Shown in pieces: positions 6,022 to 6,045 of a stretch of 6,045 nucleotides of DNA. The number at the start of each line of letters is the position of its first letter. Position 1 is the stretch's first letter. The notes beneath the pieces were generated by a model, which worked only from the letters and a program-made list of their open reading frames with translations, had not been told where the DNA came from and did no database searches. Source of the stretch: an archaeon RBG_16_50_20. GTDB lineage: Archaea; Thermoproteota; Bathyarchaeia; 40CM-2-53-6. Where the stretch lies: positions 1 to 6,045 of the forward strand of contig MEMY01000061.1 of assembly GCA_001768965.1 (NCBI GenBank). The letters run 5' to 3'. The translations under genes and the position numbers were made by a program.

Positions 6022-6045
6022 AGCCAGTAATCGTGGGTTCAAATC

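Larger units (their letters stand above)
5934..6045 (+). tRNA. tRNA-Arg (anticodon GCG) with two introns, 3' end cut by window edge
   Basis: The gene decodes arginine CGC/CGU codons after splicing. The parts in order are: acceptor strand GGGCCCG (5934-5940); T8 and A9; D-arm 5943-5961 with G18 G19 (5952-5953); G26; CTG for positions 27-29 (5963-5965). Then G30, C31 and loop bases 32-37, CTGCGG (5989-5996), with anticodon GCG at 5993-5995. Then A38 and GCCAG (39-43, 6022-6027), variable loop TAATC, T-stem GTGGG (6033-6037) and T-loop TTCAAAT (6038-6044). Removing 5966-5988 and 5997-6021 gives a perfect anticodon stem, CTGGC with GCCAG. A20 and C35, known arginine identity elements, are present. 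The second T-stem strand and the 3' acceptor strand (expected CGGGCCC) lie past the edge. Position 13 is C opposite A22, a mismatch at the D-stem base. Identity depends on the intron assignment. Confidence 0.82.

Noticed and set aside
6011..6027. Reading the tRNA as valine, using GCCTGACA (anticodon GAC) before GCCAG
   Set aside because: This leaves three extra bases between position 37 and the 3' stem strand, which no splice motif can remove. The GCG reading gives a correct loop and two motif-bearing introns, and A20 fits arginine.
1..6045. Mobile element, CRISPR array, prophage or defence system
   Set aside because: No transposase or integrase motif, no terminal inverted repeats, no regularly spaced repeats and no nuclease or toxin-antitoxin signature was seen; the identifiable genes are chromosomal housekeeping or envelope functions.

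Overview
The window looks like chromosomal DNA of an archaeon, at a mid-range G+C content judged by eye. Three things support this: a class I (not class II) lysyl-tRNA synthetase; an archaeal-type DNA topoisomerase I carrying the motif ACDYDIEGS and C-terminal zinc fingers; and a tRNA gene that only folds if two short introns with bulge-helix-bulge-like splice sites are removed. TATA-like boxes lie at archaeal spacing before several genes. Multiple short tRNA introns, including one at the non-canonical 29/30 position, point to the TACK branch. As I recall, ammonia-oxidising Thaumarchaeota lack topoisomerase IA, so a Bathyarchaeia-like or related lineage fits better. This placement is inference and the lineage is not certain.

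Layout. At 1-355 (minus) is the 5' part of a membrane-anchored family 2 glycosyltransferase that runs off the left edge. A divergent intergenic region of about 200 bases carries a TATA-like box for each direction. Next is 552-1079 (plus), an unidentified four-helix membrane protein with a TTG start. A convergent gap of 73 bases follows, with a T-run that could end the minus-strand operon. Then come three minus-strand genes, in transcription order: another unidentified four-helix membrane protein (3587-4147), a small CxxC/CxxH protein (3267-3500), and DNA topoisomerase I (1153-3267). The last two overlap by one base (TAGTG) and are almost certainly translated together. Divergently, lysS (4268-5884, plus) starts at GTG behind a strong Shine-Dalgarno sequence. 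It is followed 49 bases later by a tRNA gene from 5934 that is cut by the right edge.

How the genes fit together. lysS and the tRNA are translation genes on one strand. topA and the small zinc-finger-like protein form a tight pair, which makes the small protein a candidate partner or regulator of the topoisomerase. The glycosyltransferase and the two membrane proteins are envelope-related by location, with no demonstrated link to each other. I found no mobile element, CRISPR array or defence system. The most informative signal is the tRNA: splicing out 23 nt (position 29/30) and 25 nt (position 37/38) gives a good tRNA-Arg with anticodon GCG. The least explained genes are the small zinc-finger-like protein and the two membrane proteins.
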